Shown here piece after piece: positions 7,669 to 15,951 of a DNA stretch of 64,000 bases. Location of the stretch: the NCBI RefSeq assembly GCF_003236395.1, contig NZ_POUD01000009.1:1-64000 (forward strand), given 5' to 3'. The first letter of the stretch is position 1, and each line of letters begins with the position of its first letter. Origin of the DNA: Nonomuraea aridisoli. Lineage in GTDB: Bacteria > Actinomycetota > Actinomycetes > Streptosporangiales > Streptosporangiaceae. Position numbers and translations under genes: made by a program. The notes below the pieces were generated by a model. It had not been told where the DNA came from. It did not search any database and saw nothing but the letters and a program-made list of their open reading frames with translations.

Positions 7669-8535
7669 CTAGCTCTTGCTCCAGATCGCGGCGATGACGC
7701 CGTCCTCGGAGCTCAGGATCTGCGGCTGGTAGCCGAGCGCCTTCATCTGGGCCGACTTGGCCGCGTAGGTCACCTTGGACAGGCTCAGGTGCTCCTTCAG
7801 GCCCGTCGAGCCGCCCTTGCTCCACACGGTGGTGTACAGCTTGCCGGGCTCGACGGCCATGAGGACCGGGCGCAGGCCCTGCTTCGCCTTCGCCAGCAGT
7901 TCCTGGCCGCGCTGCTCCACGGTCTGGCCGAGCGTCACCTGGACGGTGCCCGCGACGGCGCCGGTCACCCAGACGGCGGCGTAGAGGGGCCTTTCGACCG
8001 TGCCGTACACGTCCAGCGACGCGAGACTGTAACCGGCGGCGCCGAGCTCGGCGTTGACCTTCGTGAAGGTCTCTCTGCTCATGCTCAGCTGCGACTTGAC
8101 CAGCTGAGTGGTCTTCTCGAAGACCACCGCGAAGACCGCGCCCACGCCGGCACCGGTAGCGGTGATCAGCTTGGGCTGGAAGCCCGCCGCCGCCTGCTCC
8201 TGGATGCGCTTGGGCAGGTCCGTGGCCGACAGGCCCTGCAGGACGTTCACCTTGCGGGTGGTGTCCCTGGTCCACAGGGACATGTACTGCGGATTGGCCG
8301 CGTTCGTCACGTTCAGTGCCGTGGGAACGTAACCCTTGCTCCGGAGCTCCTTGATGCGCTGGATCAGCTTCGAGCCGCTGAGCGCGTCGAGGGAGAGCCA
8401 GTCCAGCGGCTTCTGCGCGGTCTGAGCGGCCGTGGCGGGCTGCGCGGCCATCGCCGGCGAGGCGAGGCCCAGCAGGGGCGCGGTGGCGGTCGCCACGGCA
8501 GCGGCCAGAACAGCCATCTTCTTTGCGTTCCTCAT
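7669..8535 (-). CDS. Secreted tandem-repeat protein (polyglycine hydrolase-like / BTRD repeat)
   Basis: This is a 288-residue protein. The ATG at 8535 is preceded by GGAGGA at good spacing and starts a classical signal peptide (MRNAKKMAVLAAAVATATAP, cleavage near AMAAQP). The mature part consists of about five repeats of some 45 residues, each with a helix, a G(Y/F)xP turn and a YxxVW strand (SLWTRD, AVVFEK, AAVWVT, TTVWSK, AAIWSK). This matches the tandem repeat found in fungal polyglycine hydrolases and bacterial relatives (BTRD type). No beta-lactamase-like catalytic domain is fused here, so an enzymatic role is not supported. It is likely an extracellular binding protein. Confidence 0.8.
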   Translation of the reverse strand: MRNAKKMAVLAAAVATATAPLLGLASPAMAAQPATAAQTAQKPLDWLSLDALSGSKLIQRIKELRSKGYVPTALNVTNAANPQYMSLWTRDTTRKVNVLQGLSATDLPKRIQEQAAAGFQPKLITATGAGVGAVFAVVFEKTTQLVKSQLSMSRETFTKVNAELGAAGYSLASLDVYGTVERPLYAAVWVTGAVAGTVQVTLGQTVEQRGQELLAKAKQGLRPVLMAVEPGKLYTTVWSKGGSTGLKEHLSLSKVTYAAKSAQMKALGYQPQILSSEDGVIAAIWSKS

Positions 8536-8674
8536 GTTCCTCCTAAGGAGTAAAGGCCACCCCAATTGGGGACAAGTGGGGACCATAACAGAGGATGAGG
8601 ACGCGGCAACCAATAGTTACGACGATCGTGACATGGCTGTGTCAAATCTTCCGACCACCCGAAGGGGGCTCCGG

Positions 8675-9376
8675 TCAGGAGGCTCCAGTGATCTTGATGG
8701 CGCCGGAGTCGCTGGACAGGGTGAGCGAGCGCGGGGCCGAGGCGTCGTGCGGGGTGCCGATCTCCTTGCGGCCCGAGTCGGTCGTCGTGACGATGTTGTA
8801 CGGCCCGCCCGGCACGCGCACCTCCGTGCTCCCGGAGTCGGCCGACGTCTCGACCTTGTCCGGCTGAGCGGCGAAGGCGAGCGTGATGGCGCCCGAGTCG
8901 CTCTCCATGACGACCTGGCGGGAGGCCAGTCCGCTGCCCTCGATCGAGCCCGAGTCGCTGGTGACGTCCAGGTCGCCGGACAGGTCGCGCAGCGTCACGT
9001 TCCCGGAGTCGCTGACGGCGGTGACACGCAGGCCCTTGGGGATCTCGACCTCGTAGCCGACGTCGCAGCTCCCGCCGCCCAGCCAGCCGCCGCCGGGGCA
9101 GCCGAACCCGAGCACCAGCGTGTCACCCTGCGTCTCGTGCGTGGCCTCGGGCTTGCTCCTGCGCCAGCTGAGGCGCTCGGTCACGTGGACGCCCTGCCGG
9201 TCCGACTCGACGACCTCGATGCCGCCCGCGTCGGCCTCGATCCGGATCGCGCTCACCTTGTCGGTGACGTCGTACGACACCGTGTCCTTCTCGAGCGCGC
9301 CGGCGAGGCCGCACCCCGACACCAGCGCCGCGAGCGCCACCGAACCTGCGACCACACCGAAGCTCCTCATGCGCAC
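8675..9376 (-). CDS. DUF4097-like lipoprotein
   Basis: This 233-residue protein has a lipobox (LVSGCG, Cys at residue 22) after a short signal peptide, so it is predicted to be anchored to the outer face of the membrane. The body is a right-handed beta-helix-like repeat in which SDSG or ADSG recurs about every 20-25 residues (seven occurrences). This is the pattern of DUF4097/adhesin-like head proteins. Function is unknown. It stands alone on the minus strand, divergent from the acetyltransferase. Confidence 0.8.
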   Translation of the reverse strand: MRMRSFGVVAGSVALAALVSGCGLAGALEKDTVSYDVTDKVSAIRIEADAGGIEVVESDRQGVHVTERLSWRRSKPEATHETQGDTLVLGFGCPGGGWLGGGSCDVGYEVEIPKGLRVTAVSDSGNVTLRDLSGDLDVTSDSGSIEGSGLASRQVVMESDSGAITLAFAAQPDKVETSADSGSTEVRVPGGPYNIVTTTDSGRKEIGTPHDASAPRSLTLSSDSGAIKITGAS

Positions 9377-9678
9377 GAGTCTCCCGGAACCGGGCAGGCA
9401 CGGCGTCCGGGACGTCCCTGAACGCCCCCTGACAGCGCCCCCGGGATCGGCCTCCTACCAGGCGACCGGAAGCGCGTGCACGCCGAAGAAGTTCGACCTG
9501 GTCCGCAGCGGCACCTCCTCGGACGAGCGCGCCCGACAATCCGGTCGGCGACGGCCTGCTCTCCTGGGTGAACGAGGAGGAGATCGCCCGCATCCGCACG
9601 CTGATGTCGTGGCCGTCCCGCACCGCTCCATCCTGAAATCCCTTGCGGACGCGGCCGGGCGGTGCCTACGGTCGCCGG
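9377..9678. other. 302-nt intergenic region with a possible gene fragment
   Basis: There is no intact gene. On the plus strand, about 9490-9640 reads as protein-like text split over two frames (KKFDLVRSGTSSDE, then DNPVGDGLLSWVNEEEIARIRTLM), ending in a stop near 9636. This may be the 3' remnant of a lost gene. I cannot name the family. Confidence 0.3.
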
Positions 9679-10074
9679 ATGACGGTGGAGTACACCTGGC
9701 GGGGCCGGTTCGAGAACGCGGCGCTCAACGCGCTGCACGCCGAAGGATTCGGCCATGAGCCGCTGGACGACGACTGGTGGGGTCAGGTCAACCGGCACAG
9801 CCTCGGGTGGGTGTGCGCGACCGAGTCCGGCAGGCTGGCCGGCTTCGTCAACGTGGCCTGGGACGGCGGCGTGCACGCGTTCGTCCTCGACACGCTCGTG
9901 TCGCGCGGGCTGCGGCGGGCCGGCGTCGGTACGCGGCTCGTCGCCGTCGCCGCCGCGAACGCCCGGGAGGCCGGCTGCGAGTGGCTGCACGTCGACTTCG
10001 ACGACGAGCTGAAGGACTTCTACTTCGGCGCCTGCGGGTTCCGGCCGACGAACGCGGGCCTCATCGCCCTGTGA
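9679..10074 (+). CDS. GNAT-family N-acetyltransferase
   Basis: This is a 131-residue protein. The acetyl-CoA binding signature is RGLRRAGVGTRLV at about residues 75-87 (R/Q-x-x-G-x-G/A type). It is preceded by the beta4 strand AFVLDTLVS and followed by AREAGCEWLHVDFDDELKDFYFGACGFRPT, a typical GNAT C-terminal end. I use the ATG at 9679 (MTVEYTWRG); the frame is open 12 codons further up without support. The substrate is not predictable. Confidence 0.85.
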   Translation: MTVEYTWRGRFENAALNALHAEGFGHEPLDDDWWGQVNRHSLGWVCATESGRLAGFVNVAWDGGVHAFVLDTLVSRGLRRAGVGTRLVAVAAANAREAGCEWLHVDFDDELKDFYFGACGFRPTNAGLIAL

Positions 10075-10082
10075 CGCTTTTC

Positions 10083-10112
10083 CCCGGAGCCTTTTCCGGT
10101 GAAAGCTCCGGG
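10083..10112 (+). terminator. Probable terminator of the acetyltransferase gene
   Basis: An 8-bp stem, CCCGGAGC/GCTCCGGG, with a 14-nt loop lies 9 nt after the stop codon. Confidence 0.45.
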
Positions 10113-10218
10113 CCCTGATGCCGGCCCGTTATGCGACCGTGCCCTGACGTCGGCACATACCCAGTGCGCATTTGCCGCCCTCGTCACTCCCGTTCACGAT
10201 CCCGAGGGAGGAGGCGAG

Positions 10219-10614
10219 ATGTCCGAGTCGTATGACGTCGAGGTGATGCCGCCGTCCGTCGCCGTGGCCCGGTTCTGCATGTGGGCGCAGGCGATCCTGG
10301 GGCTGGTCGGGGTGTCGCTGCTGGTCGCCCTGCTGGGCGGCGCGCTCCCCGTCGCGCAGGCCGGCCTGCTGGTGGCGGGGCTGGCCGTCCCGCTGGCGAC
10401 GCTGCTGCTGATCGCGTTCCTGGCGTTGCGGATGCGTTCGCGGCGCGGCTGGGTCCGTACGGCGGGGCTGGTGGTGGAGCTGCTGATGACCCTGCTGGGT
10501 CTCTGGCAGCTCGTGGGCGACGTGACCGTCGGCAACCTGCTGGGCGTGCTCACGGCCGGGGCGGTGTTCGGGCTGCTGTGCCGGCAGTCGTCGGCGACGT
10601 GGTTCGACCGCTGA
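10219..10614 (+). CDS. Small integral membrane protein
   Basis: This is a 131-residue protein with about four hydrophobic helices (AILGLVGVSLLVALLGG, AGLLVAGLAVPLATLLLIAF, TAGLVVELLMTLLGLWQL, NLLGVLTAGAVFGLL). A basic loop, RMRSRRGWVR, lies between helices 2 and 3. The ATG at 10219 is preceded by GGGAGGAGG, which decides the start over the open frame upstream. No domain is recognised. It lies 58 nt before the first metallopeptidase gene and could be co-transcribed with it. Confidence 0.75.
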   Translation: MSESYDVEVMPPSVAVARFCMWAQAILGLVGVSLLVALLGGALPVAQAGLLVAGLAVPLATLLLIAFLALRMRSRRGWVRTAGLVVELLMTLLGLWQLVGDVTVGNLLGVLTAGAVFGLLCRQSSATWFDR

Positions 10615-10672
10615 CCAGCGCGGCGACGTTCTCGCTCTGCGTATTCGTCCCGTTACGGGGAAGAACCGCGGA

Positions 10673-11632
10673 ATGCAGTTCGACGACGACGCGCGGCTCG
10701 ACCCCTCGCAGGTCGAGGACGCCAGGGCCTCCGGTCCGTCGCCCCGTGGCGGCCCCGGCGGGATGCCCGGCGGCTGCATGCTGCCCATCGGCCGCCGGGG
10801 CGGCTGCGGCGGCTGCCTCCTGCTGATCCTCGCGGCCGTCGGGATGTTGTTGTTCGGGGTGGTGCCCTCGCCGTTCCCCGGCGAGGAGGACGGGCAGCAG
10901 GGCGGCGGCCGGATGCCGAGCCCGCCGCCGACCTCTGAGCCCTCCCCCACCGGCAACCTCGCCGAACGCTGCCGGACGGGCGCCGACGCCGACCAGTCGG
11001 AGGACTGCCGCATCGTCGGCACGGTCAACAGCATCCAGTCGTACTGGCGGCAGGCGTTCGCCGAACAGGGCCGGACGTACACGCCGGCCAGGACCGTGCT
11101 GTTCTCGCAGGCGGTCGAGACGGCCTGCGGCGTGGCCGACTCGTCCGTGGGCCCGTTCTACTGTCCGGCCGACCGCAAGGTCTACCTGGACCTGTCGTTC
11201 TTCAACATGCTCCAGCGGGACTTCGGGGCCGAGGGCGGCCCGTTCGCCCAGGCGTACGTCGTCGCCCACGAGTACGGCCACCACGTCCAGAACCTGCTCG
11301 GCACCATGAACCGGGTCGGCAACGACAACCGCCCCGGCGCCGGCAGCCCGTCGGTGCGCCTCGAGCTCCAGGCCGACTGCTACGCCGGCGTCTGGGCGCA
11401 CAACGCGGTCAAGACCGGCTTCTACGAGGCGCCGTTCACGCAGGCCGACATCGACCAGGCGCTGAGCGCCGCCGCGGCGGTCGGCGACGACAGCATCCAG
11501 CGCCGCTCGCAGGGCCGCGTGACCCCCGACGCCTTCACGCACGGCACCTCCGAGCAGCGCACGAGGTGGTTCGGCGTCGGGTACGACACCGGCGACCCGA
11601 CGCGCTGCGACACCTTCAGCGGCCGCATCTGA
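10673..11632 (+). CDS. Membrane-anchored neutral zinc metallopeptidase (YpfJ-like), copy 1
   Basis: This 319-residue protein has a cytoplasmic N-terminus ([18 protein letters not shown]), a Gly-rich segment and one membrane helix (CLLLILAAVGMLLFGVV). An external peptidase domain follows. The zinc motif is HEYGHH, in [17 protein letters not shown]. The downstream [14 protein letters not shown] segment carries the conserved Glu and Asp of this family. It is followed by a close paralogue starting 62 nt later, a clear tandem duplication. The family is called a putative neutral zinc metallopeptidase, and its substrates are not established. Confidence 0.9.
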   Translation: MQFDDDARLDPSQVEDARASGPSPRGGPGGMPGGCMLPIGRRGGCGGCLLLILAAVGMLLFGVVPSPFPGEEDGQQGGGRMPSPPPTSEPSPTGNLAERCRTGADADQSEDCRIVGTVNSIQSYWRQAFAEQGRTYTPARTVLFSQAVETACGVADSSVGPFYCPADRKVYLDLSFFNMLQRDFGAEGGPFAQAYVVAHEYGHHVQNLLGTMNRVGNDNRPGAGSPSVRLELQADCYAGVWAHNAVKTGFYEAPFTQADIDQALSAAAAVGDDSIQRRSQGRVTPDAFTHGTSEQRTRWFGVGYDTGDPTRCDTFSGRI

Positions 11633-11694
11633 CGTCATTTCGCGGCTTTTCTGGGAAGTCGTCCTTGCGACGATGACCCAGAAGGGACGTCAGC

Positions 11695-12525
11695 ATGGAC
11701 TTCAGGGACCAGGCCGACCTCGACCCCTCCCAGGTCGAGGACGCGGGCGGCAGTGGCGGCGGTTTCTCGGGCCCACCGGGCGGCATGATCATCGGCGGCG
11801 GCGGCATCGTCAGCCTGATCGTGTTCGTGCTCGTGATGGTCCTCAACAACATGGGCGGCGGCGCCGAGCCCGCCCAGCAGCGGCCTCCGTCCGACCTGTC
11901 GCAGCAGTGCCGGACCGGCAAGGACGCCGACCAGTCGGAGCGGTGCCGGGTGGTGGGCGTGGTCAACAGCATCCAGGACTACTGGAAGCAGGAAATATCC
12001 GAATATCGGGTGGCGAAGACCGTTCTGTACACCGGCCAGGTCCGCACCGCCTGCGGCTCCGCCGACTCCTCCGCCGGTCCGTTCTACTGCCCCGGCGACC
12101 GCCGCGTCTACCTCGACCTGAGCTTCTTCGACCAGCTCCACCGCCAGTTCGGCGCCCAGGGCGGCCCCTTCGCCCAGGCGTACGTGATCGCCCACGAGTA
12201 CGGCCACCACGTGCAGAACCTGCTCGGCGCGCTCGACGCGGGCAGCTCCGTCCCCGTCGAGCTGCAGGCCGACTGCTATGCCGGCGTCTGGGCGCACAAC
12301 GCGACCTCGACCGGCTTCTACGCCAAGCCCTTCACCCGGACGGAGATCGCCCAGGCCCTCGACGCCGCGGCGGCCGTGGGCGACGACAGGATCCAGCAGC
12401 GCACCATGGGCAGGGTCGACCCGGAATCGTTCACCCACGGCAGCTCCGCGCAACGCGTCGAAGCGTTCGAGCGCGGCTACGAGAACGGCTCCCCAGGTGA
12501 ATGCGCCCTCGATGACCTGGGCTGA
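11695..12525 (+). CDS. Membrane-anchored neutral zinc metallopeptidase (YpfJ-like), copy 2
   Basis: This 276-residue paralogue of the preceding gene has the same architecture: [17 protein letters not shown], one membrane helix ([13 protein letters not shown]), then the peptidase domain with HEYGHH and [14 protein letters not shown]. It lacks the longer linker and about 15 residues near the active-site loop that copy 1 has (the NRVGNDNRPGAGS region). AGAAGGGACGTCAGC precedes the ATG. Both copies keep all visible zinc ligands, so both are probably active. The N-terminal DPSQVED motif is shared and may be functionally important. Confidence 0.9.
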   Translation: MDFRDQADLDPSQVEDAGGSGGGFSGPPGGMIIGGGGIVSLIVFVLVMVLNNMGGGAEPAQQRPPSDLSQQCRTGKDADQSERCRVVGVVNSIQDYWKQEISEYRVAKTVLYTGQVRTACGSADSSAGPFYCPGDRRVYLDLSFFDQLHRQFGAQGGPFAQAYVIAHEYGHHVQNLLGALDAGSSVPVELQADCYAGVWAHNATSTGFYAKPFTRTEIAQALDAAAAVGDDRIQQRTMGRVDPESFTHGSSAQRVEAFERGYENGSPGECALDDLG

Positions 12526-12573
12526 TGGCGCCGGACAACGCAAGTCATCGGATTCTCTCCTAAAATCGGGGGG

Positions 12574-12870
12574 GTGATCTTCAAGCTTGTCGGCGACGGA
12601 CGCCCTTATCCCGACCACGGTCTGACCCCCAAGGAGTGGGCTCAGATCCCGCCACGGCAGGTCCGGCTCGACTCGTTGATCACCACGAAGGCCATGCTGG
12701 ACCTGCACTCTCTCCTGGCCGCCGACTCCACCTTCTACGGCGACCTGTTCCCCCATGTCGTGCAGTGGCAGGGCGAGCTCTACCTCGAGGACGGCCTGCA
12801 CCGCGCCCTGCGCGCCGCCCTGCACCAGCGTTCGATCCTGCACGCGAGGGTCCTCGACCTGCCCGCCTGA
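12574..12870 (+). CDS. Small conserved actinobacterial protein (ParB/sulfiredoxin-like motif)
   Basis: This is a 98-residue protein with a GTG start. A TAAAAT box (12561-12566) lies 7 nt before the GTG, so the mRNA may be leaderless. Conserved text is PRQVRLDSLITTK, STFYGDLFPHVVQWQGELYLEDGLHRALRAAL. The DGLHRALRA segment resembles the GxxRxxA motif of ParB-like and sulfiredoxin folds. In other actinomycetes I recall similar proteins, sometimes annotated as antitoxin-like, but there is no toxin partner here. Function is unknown. Confidence 0.75.
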   Translation: MIFKLVGDGRPYPDHGLTPKEWAQIPPRQVRLDSLITTKAMLDLHSLLAADSTFYGDLFPHVVQWQGELYLEDGLHRALRAALHQRSILHARVLDLPA

Positions 12871-12880
12871 GCAAGGAAAG

Positions 12881-12914
12881 CGAAAGGGCCCCCGAGATCT
12901 CGGGGGCCCTTTCG
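12881..12914. terminator. Perfect 34-nt palindromic terminator
   Basis: CGAAAGGGCCCCCGAGA and its exact complement abut each other, giving a very stable hairpin. It separates the preceding plus-strand gene from the minus-strand tRNA-Ser. Confidence 0.75.
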
Positions 12915-12918
12915 GCTG

Positions 12919-13008
12919 TGGCGGTGGTGGTGGGATTTGAACCCACGGATGAGTTGCCCCATCACACGCTTTCGAGGCGTGCGCCCTCGGCCACTAGGCG
13001 ACACCACC
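12919..13008 (-). tRNA. tRNA-Ser (anticodon CGA)
   Basis: This is a complete class II tRNA on the minus strand. The acceptor GGTGGTG (13002-13008) pairs with CACCACC (12923-12929). The discriminator G is at 12922 and an encoded CCA at 12919-12921. The anticodon CGA is at 12972-12974 (minus). There is a long variable arm and a T arm with GGTTCAAATCC. Its D and anticodon arms resemble the tRNA-Ser(GGA) at 2832, but here the 3' end carries CCA and shows no duplicated half. Confidence 0.96.
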
Positions 13009-13018
13009 GCGCACGAGC

Positions 13019-13474
13019 TTACCGGATCCTGCGAGTGGCAAAGAACCGCTTGAGTACGTCACCGCATTCCTCGGCCAGAACGCCCATCACGACCTCGGGC
13101 CGATGGTTGAGCCGGCGGTCGCGCACGACGTCCCAGAGCGAGCCCACGGCGCCGCCCTTGTCGTCGACGGCGCCGTACACGACGCGGTCGACCCTGGCCA
13201 GCACGGCCGCTCCCGCGCACATCGTGCAGGGCTCCAGGGTCACCACGAGCGTGCAGCCGTTCAGGCGCCACCCGCCGCGCCGCGCGGCGGCCCGGCGCAG
13301 CGCGAGGACCTCGGCGTGGGCGGTCGGGTCGGCGGCGGACTCGCGGTCGTTGCCCGCGGCGGCCAGCACCTCGCCGTCAGGGCCGAGCACGACCGCCCCC
13401 ACGGGGATCTCACCCCTGTCGCCGGCCGCGGCGGCCTGCGCCAGGGCCAGGCGCATGGCCTCCTCGTGGGTCAC
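13019..13474 (-). CDS. tadA: tRNA-specific adenosine deaminase
   Basis: This enzyme converts A34 to inosine in the wobble position of tRNA-Arg(ACG). The protein is 151 residues from the GTG at 13474, which overlaps the upstream stop as GTGA. The zinc and catalytic motif HAE is in PTAHAEVLAL, and the second site PCTMC is in TLEPCTMCAGA. The longer open frame upstream is the shadow of the neighbouring gene. The start overlap implies translational coupling with the TadA-associated gene before it. Confidence 0.93.
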   Translation of the reverse strand: MTHEEAMRLALAQAAAAGDRGEIPVGAVVLGPDGEVLAAAGNDRESAADPTAHAEVLALRRAAARRGGWRLNGCTLVVTLEPCTMCAGAAVLARVDRVVYGAVDDKGGAVGSLWDVVRDRRLNHRPEVVMGVLAEECGDVLKRFFATRRIR

Positions 13475-13947
13475 CTGAGCCGGTCGAGCTCGTCGGCGAA
13501 CGACAGCCGCTCGGCGATCACCGACAGGATGTCGGCCGGCAGCACGCCCTCCTCCATGCTGAGCTCCAGCAGCTCCTCGTTGCTCACCCCGAGGTCGCTG
13601 AGCAGCTCGAAGTCGCCCGCGGGACGCACGCCGAGCTCGTTGGCCTCCTTGTCGGGCACCACGCCGGCGAACTCGGCGAACAACTCGCCCAGACGGTCGG
13701 ACGGCACCGCGTGGGCGTCCGACAGGAAGACCCGCGGCTCGTCGTCGCCCCGGTAGCGGACGATGGCGAACCATTCGTCCTCGACCTCGACGCAGAGCAA
13801 GGCCAGCTCGTCGCCTGTGAGCCCCAGCGTCTCCATGACCGCGTCACCGAAATCGTCGACGATCTCGGCGTCCGCCAGATCGACTTCGGCGCCGCTCCAG
13901 CCGTCGGTGGTCCTGACGAACGCCGCAGAGAAGGTGTTGGACGCCAT
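13471..13947 (-). CDS. TadA-associated acidic protein
   Basis: This 158-residue, very acidic protein belongs to the group annotated as tRNA adenosine deaminase-associated protein in actinobacteria. The N-terminal half contains DELALLCVEVEDEWFAIVRYRGDDEPRVFLSD. The C-terminal half has a repeated short helical motif, DFELLSDLGVSNEELLELSMEEGVLPADILSVIAERLSF. It overlaps tadA by four bases. It is clearly related to the next gene upstream (13966-14481): both carry a DLG-x5-EL-x2-L motif followed by a VL-x-I-A-x-RL end. Its role in deamination is not established. Confidence 0.8.
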   Translation of the reverse strand: MASNTFSAAFVRTTDGWSGAEVDLADAEIVDDFGDAVMETLGLTGDELALLCVEVEDEWFAIVRYRGDDEPRVFLSDAHAVPSDRLGELFAEFAGVVPDKEANELGVRPAGDFELLSDLGVSNEELLELSMEEGVLPADILSVIAERLSFADELDRLR

Positions 13948-13965
13948 GTCCGTGCTCCAGGGGGG

Positions 13966-14481
13966 TCAGCCGAAGACCGATTCGATGGCCCGCTCGAACG
14001 GCTCGGAGAAGCCGAGCCGCGCGGCGATGCTGGACAACACGTCTTCGGGCAGCAGATCAATGTCGCCGGAGAGGATGCCCAGCTCCATCTCGTCCAACCC
14101 GAGATCGGCGAAGATCGACAGATCTCCCGCCGGGAGCACGGTCTCCTCGTCCTGGAGGATCTCGTCGAGCTCCTCCTCGTCCGGCACGGGGACGTCGAGG
14201 TATTCGAGCACCTCCCGCGCCAGCGGGAAGTCCCACGAGGCGGCGATGTCGGACAGGAACACGTCGACCCGCTCGCCCAGCACCCGCAGCGCCACGAAGA
14301 ACTCGTCACCCACCGCGACCAGACCGATCGTGCCGCTTTCGCTCGGCTGCTGCTTCAGGGCGTGGATCAGCCCCTTCAGGTCGGACGTGAGCGCGACAGG
14401 AAGCATCTCCGCATCCCAGCGGTCGTCCTCGCGATAAACCACGATGGCGAAGTCGAGAGCGTCTTCGTCTGTCATCGCCAT
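13966..14481 (-). CDS. Paralogue of the TadA-associated protein
   Basis: This 171-residue acidic protein uses the ATG at 14481; an alternative is the ATG two codons on. The frame extends 34 codons upstream, but GGTGGGG just before 14481 favours the shorter form. It shares with the downstream protein the central FxVALRVxGERVDVFLSD-like strand and the C-terminal motif GDLSIFADLGLDEMELGILSGDIDLLPEDVLSSIAARLGF. Only 18 nt separate it from the next gene, so the order paralogue, associated protein, tadA is likely one transcript. No enzymatic motif is seen. Confidence 0.8.
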   Translation of the reverse strand: MAMTDEDALDFAIVVYREDDRWDAEMLPVALTSDLKGLIHALKQQPSESGTIGLVAVGDEFFVALRVLGERVDVFLSDIAASWDFPLAREVLEYLDVPVPDEEELDEILQDEETVLPAGDLSIFADLGLDEMELGILSGDIDLLPEDVLSSIAARLGFSEPFERAIESVFG

Positions 14482-14707
14482 CCCCACCCGACCTCTGACA
14501 CGACAGATATCACCAGCACCCAATCGTTCCAGAACCCGCCACCCGGCGTGTGCCTCTCCGACCAAATTGTGATCAAAACCCATGGCGTGAGCCGCACGGC
14601 CCCTTCCCAGGCCTCACCCCGCCCAACGTACGGCACGTCACATTTCGCATTTCGCGCAGGTAGGCGGGGGTGCGACCAAAGGGCGGCACAAGATACCGTT
14701 GACCTCC

Positions 14708-15346
14708 ATGGAAACCCTCGTCGTCGACCATCCGCTCGTGGCCCACAAGCTCACCACGCTGCGCGATGTCCGCACCGACTCGCCGACGTTCCGCAGGCTC
14801 GCCGACGAGCTGGTGACGCTGCTCGCGTACGAGGCCACGCGCGACGTCCGGGTCGCCGAGGTCACCGTCGACACGCCCGTCGCCACCGCCCGCGGGGTGC
14901 GGATGGCGAAGCCGTACCCGCTGGTGGTGCCCATCCTGCGCGCCGGGCTCGGCATGCTCGACGGCATGACCCGGCTGCTGCCCACGGCCGAGGTCGGGTT
15001 CCTCGGCATGATCCGCAACGAGTCCACCCTCCAGGCCGAGACGTACGCCACCCGCCTGCCCGACGACCTGTCCGGCCGGCAGTGCTACGTCGTCGACCCG
15101 ATGCTCGCCACCGGCGGCACGCTCGCGGCGGCCGTGCAGTTTCTCTTCGACCGGGGAGCGGTCGACGTCACGGCCATCTGCCTGCTCGCCGCGCCCGAGG
15201 GCCTGGCGTACATGGACAAGGTGTTCGCCAACTCCGGCAAGCCCATCCGCGTGGTCACCGCCGCCCTCGACGAACGCCTCAACGAGAACGGCTACATCGT
15301 GCCCGGCCTGGGCGACGCGGGTGACCGCCTCTACGGCGTCGTCTGA
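14708..15346 (+). CDS. upp: Uracil phosphoribosyltransferase
   Basis: This enzyme salvages uracil by joining it to PRPP to form UMP. The protein is 212 residues from the ATG at 14708 (a TTG three codons earlier is an alternative). The PRPP loop is [12 protein letters not shown]. The region [15 protein letters not shown] and the uracil-binding C-terminal segment [18 protein letters not shown] are all intact. It is divergent from the tadA operon and is normally expressed alone. Confidence 0.96.
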   Translation: METLVVDHPLVAHKLTTLRDVRTDSPTFRRLADELVTLLAYEATRDVRVAEVTVDTPVATARGVRMAKPYPLVVPILRAGLGMLDGMTRLLPTAEVGFLGMIRNESTLQAETYATRLPDDLSGRQCYVVDPMLATGGTLAAAVQFLFDRGAVDVTAICLLAAPEGLAYMDKVFANSGKPIRVVTAALDERLNENGYIVPGLGDAGDRLYGVV

Positions 15347-15470
15347 CCCGGCCGATTGACAGGAAAAGCCCCTTTCCCGTCACATGGGGTCACCGCTTCG
15401 TTACATACTGTGGTTGAGTGGGTACGAACAGACCCGGAAGGCAACTTCCGCACGCGCGCAGGGGGCGACG

Positions 15471-15695
15471 ATGAGCGATCACACACAGCCGGATCCGACT
15501 CCGTACGCGGAGATCGAGGCGGTGCTGTGCGATGAGTTCGCCGGCATTCACTCGGCGACCACCGTGACGCGCTGCGTGGAAGCAGCGCACTACGGAGCGC
15601 TGGAGGTCACCGGCTACGCGCATCCCAGCCTGGTGGAGCGCATCGCGCGCAAGCACCTTCACGTCCTGGCTCTGGTGGCCAGCGAACGTGGCTAA
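15471..15695 (+). CDS. Small three-helix-bundle protein
   Basis: This is a 74-residue protein from the ATG at 15471 (GGGGGCGACG upstream). The pattern EIEAVLCDEFAGIHSATTVTRCVEAAHYGAL, then SLVERIARKHLHVLA, resembles the short three-helix-bundle dimerisation domain found in many actinomycete regulators, here as a stand-alone protein. The longer open frame upstream has no family-like sequence. Function is unknown. Confidence 0.7.
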   Translation: MSDHTQPDPTPYAEIEAVLCDEFAGIHSATTVTRCVEAAHYGALEVTGYAHPSLVERIARKHLHVLALVASERG

Positions 15696-15792
15696 GCAAG
15701 ATCAGAACTAACCTGCCAAGTTACCTTTACCCGGGCTTGCAGCTGGGTAATGTAGTTGGCGGGTGGAGTGGGCAAGTGGCACGGAGGCGACG

Positions 15793-15951
15793 GTGCAGGT
15801 CAAAAAAGTCCTCACATACGGTGGTATCGCATTTGTGGCGTACTACCTGTTCGCGCGACCAGCTGATGCCGCGGACGCGGTGAGAGGGGCGTTCGACACG
15901 GTGGTCAACGCAGCCGACTCGCTGGCTCAATTCGTGAACAACCTCTCATGA
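15793..15951 (+). CDS. Small single-span membrane protein
   Basis: This 52-residue protein has the GTG at 15793 behind GGAGGCGAC. One hydrophobic helix (VLTYGGIAFVAYYLFA) is followed by an amphipathic Ala/Asp/Val-rich tail. Its stop overlaps the start of the PH-domain gene as ATGA, so the two are translationally coupled and probably act together at the membrane. I recognise no family. Confidence 0.65.
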   Translation: MQVKKVLTYGGIAFVAYYLFARPADAADAVRGAFDTVVNAADSLAQFVNNLS

